The notes under the pieces: model-generated | The model's input: only the letters and a program-made list of their open reading frames with translations | Told to the model about the DNA's origin: nothing | Database searches by the model: none | Source: Antedon mediterranea | Taxonomy: Eukaryota > Echinodermata > Crinoidea > Comatulida > Antedonidae | Length of the DNA: 64,000 nucleotides | Reading direction: 5' to 3' | Assembly: GCF_964355755.1 (NCBI RefSeq) | Contig: NC_092673.1 | Span: forward strand, 19,289,001-19,353,000 | Position numbers and translations under genes: made by a program | Shown: piece by piece, positions 1 through 11,278 of the stretch | Layout of the letters: the number at the start of each line of letters is the position of its first letter | Numbering within the stretch: the stretch's first letter is position 1

Positions 1-244
1 ATGACCAAGCTGCATTAACACCCCGCAGTCAGTTGAGAAGGATCTCTGATAGAGATCGAAACGTTCGAGTAAGTACTCCGTTAACTTGTGCTTTTACAAA
101 AACGAAATTTGTCATCTATACAAAATCGAAGCTAAATGAAATTCTTTCAAGATTTAATAGTATTAGTTAGAAATTCTATATTCAAAATTAACTAAAAACA
201 TAATTAGCGTTTTCATTAAAAATGTATCGTAGTGCGTCCCATGC

Positions 245-395
245 AAAATAGCGCGACCGATTTCAAACGCGACCGATTTCAAACGCGACCGATATCATTA
301 AACGTATAGCTCTAGCGGCGCGCCATACAAAATACCGGAAGTTGATTTTATCGCGACCGATTTCAAACGCGACCGATTTCAGACGCGACCGATTT
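245..395. repeat. short 16-bp tandem repeat, split array
   Basis: The motif gcgaccgatttcaaac occurs in two clusters of about three copies each, separated by roughly 60 bp that contain a GC-rich ggcgcgcc patch. No coding potential is visible. Confidence 0.7.
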
Positions 396-417
396 CATCT
401 GACACCCAAGAAACATG

Positions 418-585
418 TCTAAATTCATCAATTTAAAGGATTTATTTGTTACTTTTTCTGTGATTCTCCATCGTAAAACTAAAAGTACTTATGAGGTCTA
501 ATTCTAAGGTGTGGTATTCAGGATAAAGTTCCTTAAAATTAACACATTTGGAGTCGAAATAAAAGACAGGTGCGAAACGGAACTA
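418..585. mobile_element. fragment of the foldback element seen at 11.3 and 13.8 kb
   Basis: This stretch runs parallel to the right arm of the foldback elements further along: the same order of blocks (atttaaaggatttattt, aaaagtacttat, gtggtattcaggataaag, tttggagtc, caggtgcg) recurs with substitutions. Neither outer terminus (gggtgtcacg) is present, so it is a decayed or partial third copy. Confidence 0.6.
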
Positions 586-590
586 GCGCC

Positions 591-1450
591 CCTAGGCCTA
601 GTAGTGTAGTAGTACTGTACGTAGGCCCTAGACCTACATTAGACTAGGCTTAGGCCTAGCATAGTTTGTTAGCTAGCTAGGCTAGGTAGGGCCTATAGCC
701 TAGGATACGAAAATAAGATCCAAAAAAAAAGACCTGCTATTAAAACAATACAGGGATCAACCTGAGTTTTCGGCATGTATTGAATATAGGACTATTCCAT
801 TATTATTTATAGGGGTGTTAGTCAATATGTTGGGTTGGGTGTGCCAGGCTTGTTGAGGCTTCTATTGTTCGTGTCATTGTGCCAATTGTTTTGTATTTCA
901 CTGTGTTTGATAAAAACAAACAAAAAACTGCTGCTGTAGTTAGCCTATGTGTCTGTAAATTATATCGTATTTTACACTATATTTATATAGCCTATAGGCC
1001 CTAACATGTTTTTTTACCGTCAACAGTTAAATCATATCATGTTTTATTTTACATTTCATGTAATATTATTATATGTTTTTTTTCTCAACAGCCGAATCAA
1101 GTTGTATAGCCTCTTACAAATAACAAGAAAAAATACATTCAAACGTTATTCACAATAAGGAGAAAACATATACAACTTATTTAATTTATGTTTTAATTTA
1201 TATAAATCCAAAGGAAAATTAATGAAACAACAACAATGATGTGGGTATCAGTGGCTGGATCTCAATAGAGATACAAAAAAAAAGCGAAAAGCTAAATCAA
1301 AACGATAAAGTAAAACAGCCAGAAAAACAATTTATATAAATACATCCATGTTTGTTTTTTCCTCAACAGTTTATGACTTTAACAAATTCAGTACACTTAA
1401 AGGCATAAGATTAAGCAAAACATACATTGTGTAACATATTTAATTTAAGG
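591..1450. other. no gene seen; TAGGCCTA-rich then AT-rich DNA
   Basis: The first 130 bp are dense in the palindrome TAGGCCTA and variants of it. The remainder is AT-rich without a convincing ORF or RNA gene. Confidence 0.5.
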
Positions 1451-1544
1451 TAAGCTTGTTTTCCTGTCGACGTAACGCCAGGCCTTGTCTTTTGAAAATT
1501 GTAGGTGTGCTACAAATTGCACTCCTGAATACATTTTTCAGGGG

Positions 1545-1765
1545 TGCTGCGTGTGTGATCGGTCCGCCTAAAAACCGGAAAAACCAAAAAACACCGGAAA
1601 AAACCAAAAAATACCGGAAAAAACAAAAAAATACCAAAAGAAACCGGAAAATACCAAAAAAAATGACTATTTACCGGAAAAAACAACAGATAAACAAATA
1701 AATTAAATGTGATTTTTGTGTCAAAGTCGATCGTCAAACGCCACAAGTAAACATCTTTGTATAGA
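1545..1765 (+). repeat. CCGGAAAAAACC-rich dispersed repeat, copy 1
   Basis: Imperfect reiterations of ccggaaaaaaccaaaaa follow a short gtgtgatcggtccgcctaaa lead. The block ends near tatagagggcgc. A related copy lies in inverse orientation at 10940-11175. The ORFs through it are lysine-rich low complexity and not credible genes. Confidence 0.65.
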
Positions 1766-2159
1766 GGGCGCAGTCAGATTATGGTTAAAATAATAATAAA
1801 ATATAGGCGGCCATTCTTGCTGTAGTTAATCGAGGTCTAAAAAAATAAATATTTACAATACTGTAATATTATTATTAATTTTAATCAATATATTTTTTTT
1901 GTAGGCACGTACGCACCAAGTCACCCCTTTTGGCCAATTTATCCCATTACACTATTTTCATAAATTATACATATATAAAAAAAAACACCGCATTATCTGT
2001 TTCAGAACTTTTAAATTGTCCATTTATTTGGCACAGATCATTCCAATCCAAAATACTCGTTCATGCTTATTTTTCATGATAACATTAATATTATATACTG
2101 TACTGTACAAATAAATATAAATAAATTGATATAATTATATCTATATAAACACAACAGAC

Positions 2160-2400
2160 AAAGAACATTTATTTTAAACCGCCCGGTGATATACTTAAAT
2201 TTAATTAATTAATTAATTTGACACGATAAGATGAGGACATCTGTGATAATGAAAAAAAAAATATTCGAACCCGGAACCTTCTGCTTCATATGCAGATGTC
2301 CTGAACATTCGAGCACTGGGGCTTTCATGTTCAAACTGGATAACGACTTTTTAACACTCTGGGCCTGGTACGGCGGAACAGCACTCCCTCAATTTATATA
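2160..2400 (-). mobile_element. tRNA-derived SINE, minus orientation
   Basis: Read on the minus strand it contains an anticodon-arm-like tctgc/gcaga hairpin followed by a B-box (ggttccgggttcgaat), then a tail with a aaattaattaatt run and a tatatcaccggg end. The same order of blocks, including gagtgttaaa and catgaaagcccc upstream, occurs on the plus strand at 8765-9230. Confidence 0.65.
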
Positions 2401-2588
2401 TAATTAATTATAGGCTAATTATAATTATTAACGTTTAGACCGTAAGTATAAGGTACTTTCTTTGTTACCACTTCTTATTTATTGCGTAAGATATGCGTTT
2501 AAAATGTATGCAAACATTTAATAATTTAGAGTATAAGTAAACAAGGTAGATAAAAGAGAAAAATATTTTGTAGGAAAAAGTAAGTCAC

Positions 2589-2702
2589 CTTTCGTTTCTG
2601 CATTTTTTTGTTCTCTCTCCCTTTTCCGGTTTTCCTGCTTTGAATCCGTGTGCAGCGGTGCTTCGTCTGATTCCGATGAAATTATGATCGGGGACAACGA
2701 CC
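2589..2702 (-). CDS. phase-1 small exon, SSESDEAP motif
   Basis: Borders are ATTCAG|GG and AAAG|GTGACT. If the donor is not used, the frame continues to a stop at 2518 with an AATAAA-type signal (tttatt on the plus strand near 2477) further on. I could not choose between an internal and a terminal exon. Confidence 0.5.
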
Positions 2703-4703
2703 CTGAATTACATAGAAAAAATAAGACCATACTTTTAATATAGTTGTAAATGGGCCGCTGTTTCACGATTTTTTTTGTGTGGTTTTGACCTTATACGAAA
2801 TGTTTTTATGTCATCAAACGCTTTCAAAATTCAACGCAACTCAACGCAACTCGCCGTAACGTTACGTCGACAGGAAAACAAGCTTAACGCTTGTTAACAG
2901 TATGCGGTTTCTTACCTTTTGGTTGTTGATTTTGCTTGTAATTTGTTTTCTTGTCTTTCTCTTTTTCCAGCTTAGGCCTATTTGCACGAGGCAATGATTC
3001 GTAAGCTTCTGTTGGAATCGTTTTGCGGAATTTTGAACCTAAGAGAAACCCAAACAATCTAAATCAATTAATTCTGAATTTTTACTTGTACATTATTTTG
3101 AAAATTTGTTCAAGTTTATATTTCAAATATTAATTTTTTTTACCCTTTCTTTGTTTTTGTTTTCTTTTTGTTTTGTTTTCTTTCGTCACATTTTTCGCTT
3201 TGAACGTCATGTCATCGGATTCTATTTCTGGCATGGAGGACAACGATTCTAAACAGACGAAAATAGCAAAAAAAATATAAAAGCACTGGTAATTATGACA
3301 GTAATTATCTGTGTTCAGGGGCAACTGTTTTTGAATTAAACAAGTTAGGCCTAAATGGGTTTTGTGGAGTTAAATTGTTTACAGTATTATTTATGAAATT
3401 ATGACATCAATACCTCATTGGCTTAATTATTCTTACCATCTAGCTTTTCGTGCCCTTTGCGTTGTCTTGACTTGTCAATGCTTTCGTCTGATTCGGATGA
3501 GCTTATCGTAATTATGGGAGATGTTTTTAAACCTGATTTGAAATACAAAGAGCAAACCATTAGATGCCAGAAACTTAAAATAAAAAATTAACTTAATGAA
3601 TAAAGTTGTTAAATTTAATATAATAGACCTAAAGTTATACCTTCAGATTTGTCTTGGCATTTCTTTAAATTTATTTTAAGACCACTTCTGATCTTGCCTT
3701 TGTATTTTCTGTTTGCTGTCAAATGCGGAACATCCATTAGCGGCACAAAGTGATTGGGTGTCCAAATGTGTTTCTCTTCTTTCGGATCCAAGATTTGTGT
3801 GCTCGTCCACATGATAAAAATTGGCTGACTACCTGCCTTTTGTTTACACGGGTAAAAACTTCTATTCAGAATTCGATACACCTTGTCCATCATGCCATTC
3901 AATGGTGGGTATATTGAAACTATTTCGTGACCTATGACAGTGGCTAACGCTTGAATTTGCCATGAAGACGAATATCCACTTTCACGACTACAATCCATAC
4001 AAGCCGTGTCATAATCAGGGCTCACAAGGCCTATTTTTGAGTACTGGTGCATCTCTATATAGAAATCTTTCTTCGAAACCATTTCAATAAATGTTCGGAC
4101 GCGCAATTCAATAGATAGTGTGTCATCCCCGGTCAGCGCCATGGACACGGCATTGAAAAGGCAGCTTCCGTCACCAGAGACTGATATGGGTTTCAATTCT
4201 CTGACATTACCACATCTTCTCAGTAGTGCCATTGACACTTCATCAATTTGAAAATTCCCAGTCAACTGAGATGTTAGAACATTAAAATGTGTATCTCTTA
4301 GCAAAAAATCTTCCATCTTGGCCACTTCCTTTATATCTACATCATTTCCAATTGCTGATGACATTCTGAATAGTGACTGAAAGTAGTCAAACGTTCCGTC
4401 GTATAAGCAACAACATTGTTTACAACTGTAAGCCAAACTAGTATTTGCGAGGTACTTAAGGCTTGCTTTGGTTACATTTTCACATTTTATATGAAACCAT
4501 CGTTGACATAAATCGCAATAAATTGAATCGCCTGCACAACTGATGTTGCAAACGCCACACAGCCATTTCCTCCCGGCATGGCTGCAACTCTGACAAGACT
4601 TTCTGGATTTCTTTCTCCTTTTACTTTCCAGCACCTTATCTGCAGTAAAAGGAACTAAAAGAAATGTTTCTTGAACGGACTCAGTTTCAGGAAAGTCACT
4701 CAA
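2589..4703 (-). CDS. PHD finger plus vertnin/OTU-like protein, gene model (ends incomplete)
   Basis: The model joins 3641-4703, 3437-3532, 3144-3248, 2916-3038 and 2589-2702. Every junction has AG/GT borders and all introns are phase 1. The large exon carries a PHD-type zinc finger (C-x2-C, C-x2-C, H-x2-C, C-x2-C spacing) and then a region strongly like vertnin and the OTU cysteine-protease fold: SGDGSCLFNAVS around a candidate catalytic Cys, GYSSSWQIQA, VSIYPPLNG, and WTPNHFVPL with a candidate His. The four small exons add charged tails. Three carry acidic Glu/Asp-Ser motifs (SSSESDES, EIESDD, SSESDEAP) followed by Lys/Arg-rich sequence; the fourth (2916-3038) is only Lys-rich. No in-frame ATG precedes the PHD finger: the open frame starts at a TTG, with a stop just upstream and an acceptor-like tract near 4727, so an upstream exon is needed. 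The 3' end is also open: the last exon either splices at 2589 or reads through to a stop at 2518. Vertnin-like genes are often multicopy and near transposons, so domestication or a mobile origin is possible. Confidence 0.65.
2916..3038 (-). CDS. phase-1 small exon, Lys-rich
   Basis: Borders are TCTTAG|GT and AAAG|GTAAG. It encodes a Lys-rich segment without the SESDE motif. A TAGGCCTA palindrome lies inside it at 2973-2980. Confidence 0.55.
3144..3248 (-). CDS. phase-1 small exon, acidic motif then Lys-rich tail
   Basis: Borders are GTTTAG|AA and AAGG|GTAAAA. It encodes SLSSMPEIESDD followed by a strongly basic Lys/Arg run. It shares the layout of its neighbours: acidic cluster then basic tail. 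Confidence 0.55.
3437..3532 (-). CDS. phase-1 small exon with SESDES acidic motif
   Basis: Borders are AAATCAG|GT and GATG|GTAAG. It encodes SPIITISSSESDES followed by a basic stretch. The motif parallels the exon at 2589-2702 (SPIIISSESDEAP), suggesting exon duplication. Confidence 0.6.
3641..4703 (-). CDS. main exon: PHD finger and vertnin/OTU-like domain
   Basis: This is the largest exon of the model. It ends at a donor reading GAAG|GTATAAC. The PHD finger covers about residues 35-97 of the open frame and the vertnin/OTU-like region about 170-330. The exon's 5' border is uncertain because the frame has no ATG before the zinc finger. Confidence 0.75.
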
Positions 4704-4739
4704 TCCAATGCTTTATGTCGGATCACCTAAAAAAAAAGT

Positions 4740-7700
4740 TTGCCTGTAAGCGAAAAGTCTTCAATTAACTATGGAATTGATAAAGTTCACGTTAGATTAT
4801 TTGAATTTAAATTTCTAAATATAATTTTTATTATATTGTTGAATAACCATAACGGATCATTCGTCGTAATAACAAAAGTTAACATTTTGATATTGTTATT
4901 GTTATTTAGGCATATTATTAACAGAAAATTGAAACATGTCATAAAAAATTAATTGAATCAAATGCCCAGTATTTGGTGCGGCATTAAAATATCATACTCA
5001 TTGTTTAAAATAGGCCTAATTTATTTTTAGTTGGACAATTAGACCGTACCTTTACTATAACTTACTAAGTCTACCTAATATCTGAAGACATTAAAAACAG
5101 CTTATTTATTCAATACTTCCAAACGACAATTACCAACTACAACTTTATTCTACTGAATAAATAGGACAGGGGTAGTGACCTACTTTTTAAAAATATCCCA
5201 CGTACAAATAATCTTACTCTTCACACATACCATAATAATTTTAATCGACGTTTGTCCTATAATTGAAATTGATTCAATTTCAATTTATTTCTATAATATA
5301 ACATACATAATAATATAAAATAACATAATGTTAATTATTAATAAATAAAATTGCATATACATACAATGAAAAGTAGTTCAGTCATGTGGGGTGAGAGTCA
5401 TATAAATCATAAATACTTGATATTAAATAGACAATTATAAAATCATATAACTCTTTAATTTTGAAAATAATCAGACTTGACGACCTAGGAAGGACGAAGT
5501 TGGACTATTCTTATCTTCGTGTGTCAAACACGTGTAAACAAATTACTTCCTTGATCGACGTCAGGCTTGTTAACTTGATTTATCGCGAGTTAACCTTTCA
5601 GGTTTACCGATTGTTACATTGCACGCGACGGATACACTCATGGGCTGTGTTTGACCTAAACATAATTCCATGTGATGAATAATCATTATGATACACACAG
5701 TACCCGCGAATGGAATTCCATTTTTTAAACTACAAATATTGCTGATGTATTGTATTGGCTAAACTTAATTTTTGGTAGTATTTATATCGTCATTGTTACT
5801 GTCAAATCAAATACTGTTAAAATAGAAAAACACGCTCTTAGAAAAGAATGTTATAAATGCGCAAATGTAATGTTTATTATTCATCACACATGGAAATATG
5901 TTTATATCAATTTAGATTTGATAGATTGTATTTTAAGCAATTAAAAACTTTAAAAAATTGTAATGTGACGAATCCGCGATCTGTAAATAATATTAAGTAT
6001 CAACGCTTAAAGCAAAAAAATCAAAACCAGACAACAATGTAATTACAAAACTAGCAAAATAGATACCAAACCTCACACAATTGCTAAGTATAAAAACCCA
6101 TTGAAAAAAAATAAATTGTCTGATTCTGATGCATATCCAGTATTGCTTTTATTTTGTAGCATACATTCAAAGTAAAGAAATCCTTTGTGTATAACAAAAT
6201 CAATGGCCGTAAATGGTTCCGAATTTTATTATTGGTAAAACATGAAAAACGAAGATTAATTAAATCTTTGAATATGTTATTTTGTAGTTTTAATAAAGTT
6301 AATCACTTCCATTTTTTGCTTTAAATTACATTTTTTCAGGTAAATACATTTTTTTCGATCCAATTTTTGGTCCAAATTGATAACTATTACGTTACACTAA
6401 AATGGAATATTCAACAAAAAAATGTTTAAGATTTATTTTTTCAGGGCGACAATACATCTTTAATAGTTTGTCAGGTAATAGTGCTAGTAATAGGGAAGAG
6501 TGCACTTTTATTACACTTAGCCATCCCATTGCAAAATATCAAACCATCAAAATAACAAAATGTGAATGAATAAATATGAACACACATCAAACAAAGCGAT
6601 TCCAAATGGTTTGATTGTCGAACATGAAATCATGGAGGTGTATAGGCCTATACCTCCGTGATGAAACCAACTTAACCATTTGTGTTTCCGCAGCAATGTG
6701 TCGATTTAGCTATGTATCAAATAATTAGTATACCTGGAAAACACCGGAAATACTGGCCTATATAGTTTGATATTTTATACTTTCGTTTCGCCCATCATCT
6801 AATTCACACAGCACGATTTTTCTTTAGCGTCTTTATTTTCGTTAAATTCAGAACAGTCAAAAGAAAAGGTATAAAGTTCTATATCCAGTAATGCTTTCAT
6901 TTTTTATCCTACATATTTCAAAGTGAATTGCTAATATAATAAAATCAATGGCCATAAATAGTTTATCAAATGCTGTTATAAATAATAAACTACACGCTCT
7001 CAGGGGAAAATCTTGCAATGCGCAAATGTAGTACGTTATATTTTTATTGTGTGGAATTAATAATTATTATTCATCATAGGGAATTATGTTTATATCAATT
7101 TAGATAAGATAAAGTATATTTAAAGCAATTACACGTTTTACATAAAAAAACGAAAAATCCTGTAAATGCGTACCTATAAATATATTGTTATTAAGTGAAA
7201 TTAATTTTATTCGTCACATAACTATGTCTCAATTTAGACACGATTACGTAGAAAAAAAAAACAATCCCAAAACAACTGGAGATCTTCGATCAATTTAAAA
7301 TGAATGTTTTTCTTCGTTTGTGTTTGCGTAATTAGGCCTAATTCAATTGCATTCAATCTAGCAAAAAAGGCATGGACCTCTTGCACAAGAAAAAAGGCAT
7401 TATCCTTCCGATGCGATCCGAGTCCCTTAACAAAATTAAAAGTCAGTACGACACAAAAATGAAATATAAGCAATGTGGGTTTCATTGATCCTCTTAGTGG
7501 AAGATAATCGCAAACAAAATATAAGTATACACATCGTAATTCAGGTAATTTTAGTTGAAAGCCAAAATTGTATTATTCAATTATTTCAATTCAGTTTATA
7601 TAACTTAACTATATAAGGAAAAATAAATTGGCCTACAGCACTACTTACTTAGATGTATTCTTTAATTGCTGGAATTTCAAACTGGTAGCAAACAAAGTTC

Positions 7701-8764
7701 TCAATTATTTTATTTAGTTTATATCGACTTTTTCATCAATGCATGGTGTATGAAGACAATTTCTTTTACACATTTTTAATAACTTAATCTGTATTTATAG
7801 ACATTTAGCAAAAAGAAATTACGGTTGCTAACCAATCAAAATGTAGGAAAGAGATTCTGATGTACGTACCAATCAATCAAACAAACAAAAAACAGTGTTG
7901 ATTATTTTCATTAACCTGTAACTTTTTGTAGGCCATTATCCGTTCTTTAGCCTATATTTACATTCCTCGTGGTTTATGCAATGTCCTTTGTTGCCCCGAC
8001 TTCCTTTCCCTTGAAATCCACATCCTCTAATCCATCATATTTTAACATTCCTAAAGAATGACACTCGAGGCCTCCTTCCCTCAAATCATAGACATGTTAT
8101 ATAGTGAACTATGTCGCTTGCTCAAATCAAAATGTATGAGATGAGAAGTTGATAATTTCTCGATGAAATTATTTCGTAATTCATTGTATTAATAAATGAC
8201 TCAAATAATTAATTAATTTACAGCTTAATCACAACCTACATTCAGTAATTTTAACAGAATCGGACTCGCATCTTTATATTGTTGTTGTAGGCTCATGCGA
8301 AAACCTTTGTCTGTATGTGTATTGATTGCATTTTGCTCTGTAATAATACATTTTATTAATTGTTGATTTAGGTTACAAAAAGAATTGAAGTGAATGAAAT
8401 TAAATTTACCATAAAGATAGAAAGGATGAAGGAGGCAAGGTGTTCAGGCGATCGCATCCGTATTTGAAACAAAAGGATATTCAACCAGTTTGAATCACTG
8501 ATTGACTATATTAATTACTATTTTTATTTAAACGTAAACTGGCGTCGTATAAATGAAATTGAAACACTTTTCTTTATACTAAGTATCCCACCAAGTACGA
8601 CTTGTTTAAGTATTATTTTGGCCTATTGTATATTGTGTGGGTTATGATCCTAATTAAATACAGAAATGTAATTTTGTAACAAAAATACAATAATGTAACA
8701 CATGCCAGATAAACCTACTTTAATTACATTGTGGTATCTGGTGCGCGTGTAATCGATGGACTTG
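4740..8764. other. no convincing gene
   Basis: AT-rich DNA with only short ORFs. It must hold the missing 5' exon of the PHD/vertnin-like gene if that gene is intact, but I could not identify it. A near-palindrome centred on TAGGCCTA lies at 6634-6657. Confidence 0.4.
7234..7485 (-). CDS. weak candidate small secreted-peptide ORF
   Basis: This 83-residue ORF begins with an ATG and a hydrophobic N-terminus (MKPTLLIFHFCVVLTFNF) that resembles a signal peptide. No family was recognised, there is no neighbouring exon support, and the C-terminal half looks like AT-rich noise. It is listed only because of the signal-like start. Confidence 0.15.
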   Translation of the reverse strand: MKPTLLIFHFCVVLTFNFVKGLGSHRKDNAFFLVQEVHAFFARLNAIELGLITQTQTKKNIHFKLIEDLQLFWDCFFFLRNRV

Positions 8765-9230
8765 TACTGTTCCATCGTACCACTCCGAGAGTGTTAAAGA
8801 GTCGCTATCAAATCGGATCTTAACAATACCATGAAAGCCCCGGGTAATGGTTACGACATCTGCATATCAAGCAGAAGGTTCCGGGTTCGAATCTCATTCT
8901 CACAGATTCCTCTCTTATCGTTTCAAATTAATTAATACATTTTCAGTATACACCAGGCTGTTTAGAGTTTATGTTCTATGCATGATGTGTGTCTATCCAT
9001 TAGACCACAGGTGCTTTTCACATGGTATTAGTGGTACGGCGGAAGAACACTAGTGTCCCTCAATTGTCCCAAATTGATTCGCCCTCATTTTTAAGTATTT
9101 TATTCACGAACCGGGATCTCCGAAGAGAATTGTATATAAGTCGCCCGTGATATACTGAAATTTAATTAATCAATTTGAAACGGTATAAACATGAGGAAAT
9201 CTGTGAGAATAAAAAAAGACGTCCCAACCA
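8765..9230 (+). mobile_element. tRNA-derived SINE copy or pair of copies, plus orientation
   Basis: It contains gagtgttaaagagtcgctatc, catgaaagcccc, a tctgc/gcaga hairpin and the B-box-like ggttccgggttcgaatctc, collinear with the reverse complement of 2160-2400. A second tail (cgcccgtgatatactgaaat, aaattaattaat) lies in the opposite sense at 9145-9230, so two fragments may adjoin. It is not a functional tRNA because the acceptor arms do not pair. Confidence 0.6.
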
Positions 9231-10939
9231 AGATTTGCTTGCAGCAGTTTCCGTTTCGTGATTGCTGATTTATTAGTAATATAATATTTACATTCTTGCA
9301 TAGTTTTTTAACTGTCACTATGGACACTGATCGTCATAAATAAATGCACCTCTTTTCTATTTATCCTTTTATGGTGCCGAAACCTTGGATTGAATCAACA
9401 GTTCGGACGTAAACTCAATAAATAATGATTGACATGTAAAACTGTTGCCGATTTGATAACCCATGCATGGTTCCTGTGGCATTCACCTTGTTCGTGGCTA
9501 TCAAGGTTGTTCCCAGTTTTTGTAAATTTACGTCATAATATCTACTGTGCATAATAATAATCTAGTCCCAAACTTTTAACATCAATGCAAAGCGTGTGTC
9601 CTATAAATTGATTTATGTTTTATACTGCGTAGGGCATACTTGTACCATTGAGGAAAACACGCTAATACCCAGTCATAGTAGGTCTACAACACTCCATCAC
9701 TTTTTTCAAGGTTTCATTCGGACTGCTTGAAACATTAAACATGGTTCTCCATTATTCATAACCAAGACATTTAGATCACATAAACAAAAGCACCAAACTC
9801 TTCATGTTCATAATTCATATTTTTTATTAAGGTCGAACTCATAATAAACAAGTTTTGTATTATCTATTTTATTCGGGAACACATAACAACTTAAAACGAC
9901 TTGGTTACCCCAATGTGATTTTAGGCAATACAATTCTTTTATAAATATCGTTAAATTAATTTTAAAAATGTTGATAGAGAGACGCCCAGTTTCACTTCAA
10001 CTGTACTGTACGATGAAAGCGAGGAGGTACGACGGTGATTAAATGGGAATCCCATCTCCTCATTAGCCGCCGTAAAAAGCAACTCGTTCGTTTAACGAAC
10101 TGACACGTCTCTAAAGCAGCTTTCCGCAAACTTCGCAGCCCAAAACTTTTGACTGGGCTCTCAGTGCTTTTCTTTATTCCACCCGTAGTTATGTATATTT
10201 TAATTAATTATCATATTTTGCCCATAGTGTCTGTTATCTATTCATAATTGTTTACTAGGATATTATAATCCTTGTATAATCATATCAAAATTCTCATCGG
10301 AGTTATTACCATTACATAATAAATAATACTCATTTTGATCACTGATTCATTCGATTATATCCCCTACATATTATGTATTGTGTTTATAAAAATATTAAAT
10401 TTTCTCTTCTTTTAAATTAGTTTTCTATTTTGTACATATTAACCCTGTTATTTATGTTGTGTGTAGCCTAAAAGTTATTTATGTTTATTTTGTTGTCCAG
10501 AGTTGGAGGCGATAGTTGCCATTGCTCGCTTGTCCTCGGTGCTCCCTTTTTTCACCACTGAAAGGAATAATACATAATTAAATGTCATCATAAATAACAG
10601 CCAATTACATTTTGAAATACGACCTACAACTTCGTATCAAATCAAAGATTTTAGGATAGGATTAAGGATAGCCGGCCCACATTCCGTAGACTACCGGTGG
10701 AGGTCCTTCTCATCTCATTCAAACATCTAAGACTTCAATAATATAGCCTATTATGCAACAAATAAAAGAAAGTTATCAACAACTACTTTCATTGGATTTG
10801 TGAAATGATATTCCTTAACATTTCATTTAGAGATGCGAAGCATAAAATAATATTTATACTGAAGTTTTATGTGAATACATGGACATTTTATTATTTCTAA
10901 TTGTACAGTTACAAATACACATTCAAAATCAATTAAATA
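9231..10939. other. no gene seen
   Basis: AT-rich DNA with short ORFs only. A somewhat more GC-rich patch at 10010-10160 (gaggaggtacgacggtg and neighbours) has no recognisable coding or RNA structure. Confidence 0.4.
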
Positions 10940-11175
10940 AATGTATAGAGGGCAGCAATCAGAAAAATCGATATTATTTATAAATGCGCCCTCTATTCGT
11001 GAAATATCACAATTCTACAATTTTTTCCGGTAATTTCCTGTCTTTTTTCTGGTAAATAGTCATTTTTTTGGTATTTTCCGGTTTCTTCCGGTATTTTTTT
11101 GGTTTTTTCCGGTATTTTTCGGTATTTTCCGTTTTTTTGTGGTTTTTTCCGGTTTTTAGGCGGCCCCTGTGTGAT
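10940..11175 (-). repeat. CCGGAAAAAACC-rich dispersed repeat, copy 2 (inverted)
   Basis: Its reverse complement matches 1545-1765 in order: gccgcctaaaaaccgga, repeated ccggaaaaaacc blocks, aatgactatttacc, and an end at tagagggcgc. The two copies are diverged, so this is a dispersed family rather than a recent duplication. Confidence 0.65.
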
Positions 11176-11278
11176 GTTTGTATTTTGGTGTGTACTGTGT
11201 GTAGGCCTAGAAGTTTACCAAATTTATTATTTAACTTTTCTGTGTTGTAAATCATCGCCTCCCGGCAGTTTAGCCTAG

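Larger units (their letters stand above)
1451..2886. repeat. 27-bp inverted repeats 1.4 kb apart (possible element ends)
   Basis: A 27-bp sequence at 1451-1477 (starting taagcttgttttcctgtcga) returns as an exact reverse complement at 2860-2886. Perfect identity over 27 bp is far beyond chance, so the two sites are related as inverted copies. The interval contains a CCGGAAAA-rich repeat, a SINE and one exon of the PHD/vertnin-like gene, so it is not a simple small transposon. No clear target-site duplication was found. Confidence 0.55.

Noticed and set aside
8847-8910. Functional tRNA gene
   Set aside because: A and B boxes are recognisable but acceptor and T arms do not pair, and the same sequence recurs with a SINE tail at 2160-2400.
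11007-11255. Lysine/tyrosine-rich ORF, and its mirror at 1456-1701
   Set aside because: Both follow from the CCGGAAAAAACC repeat and have no complexity expected of a protein.
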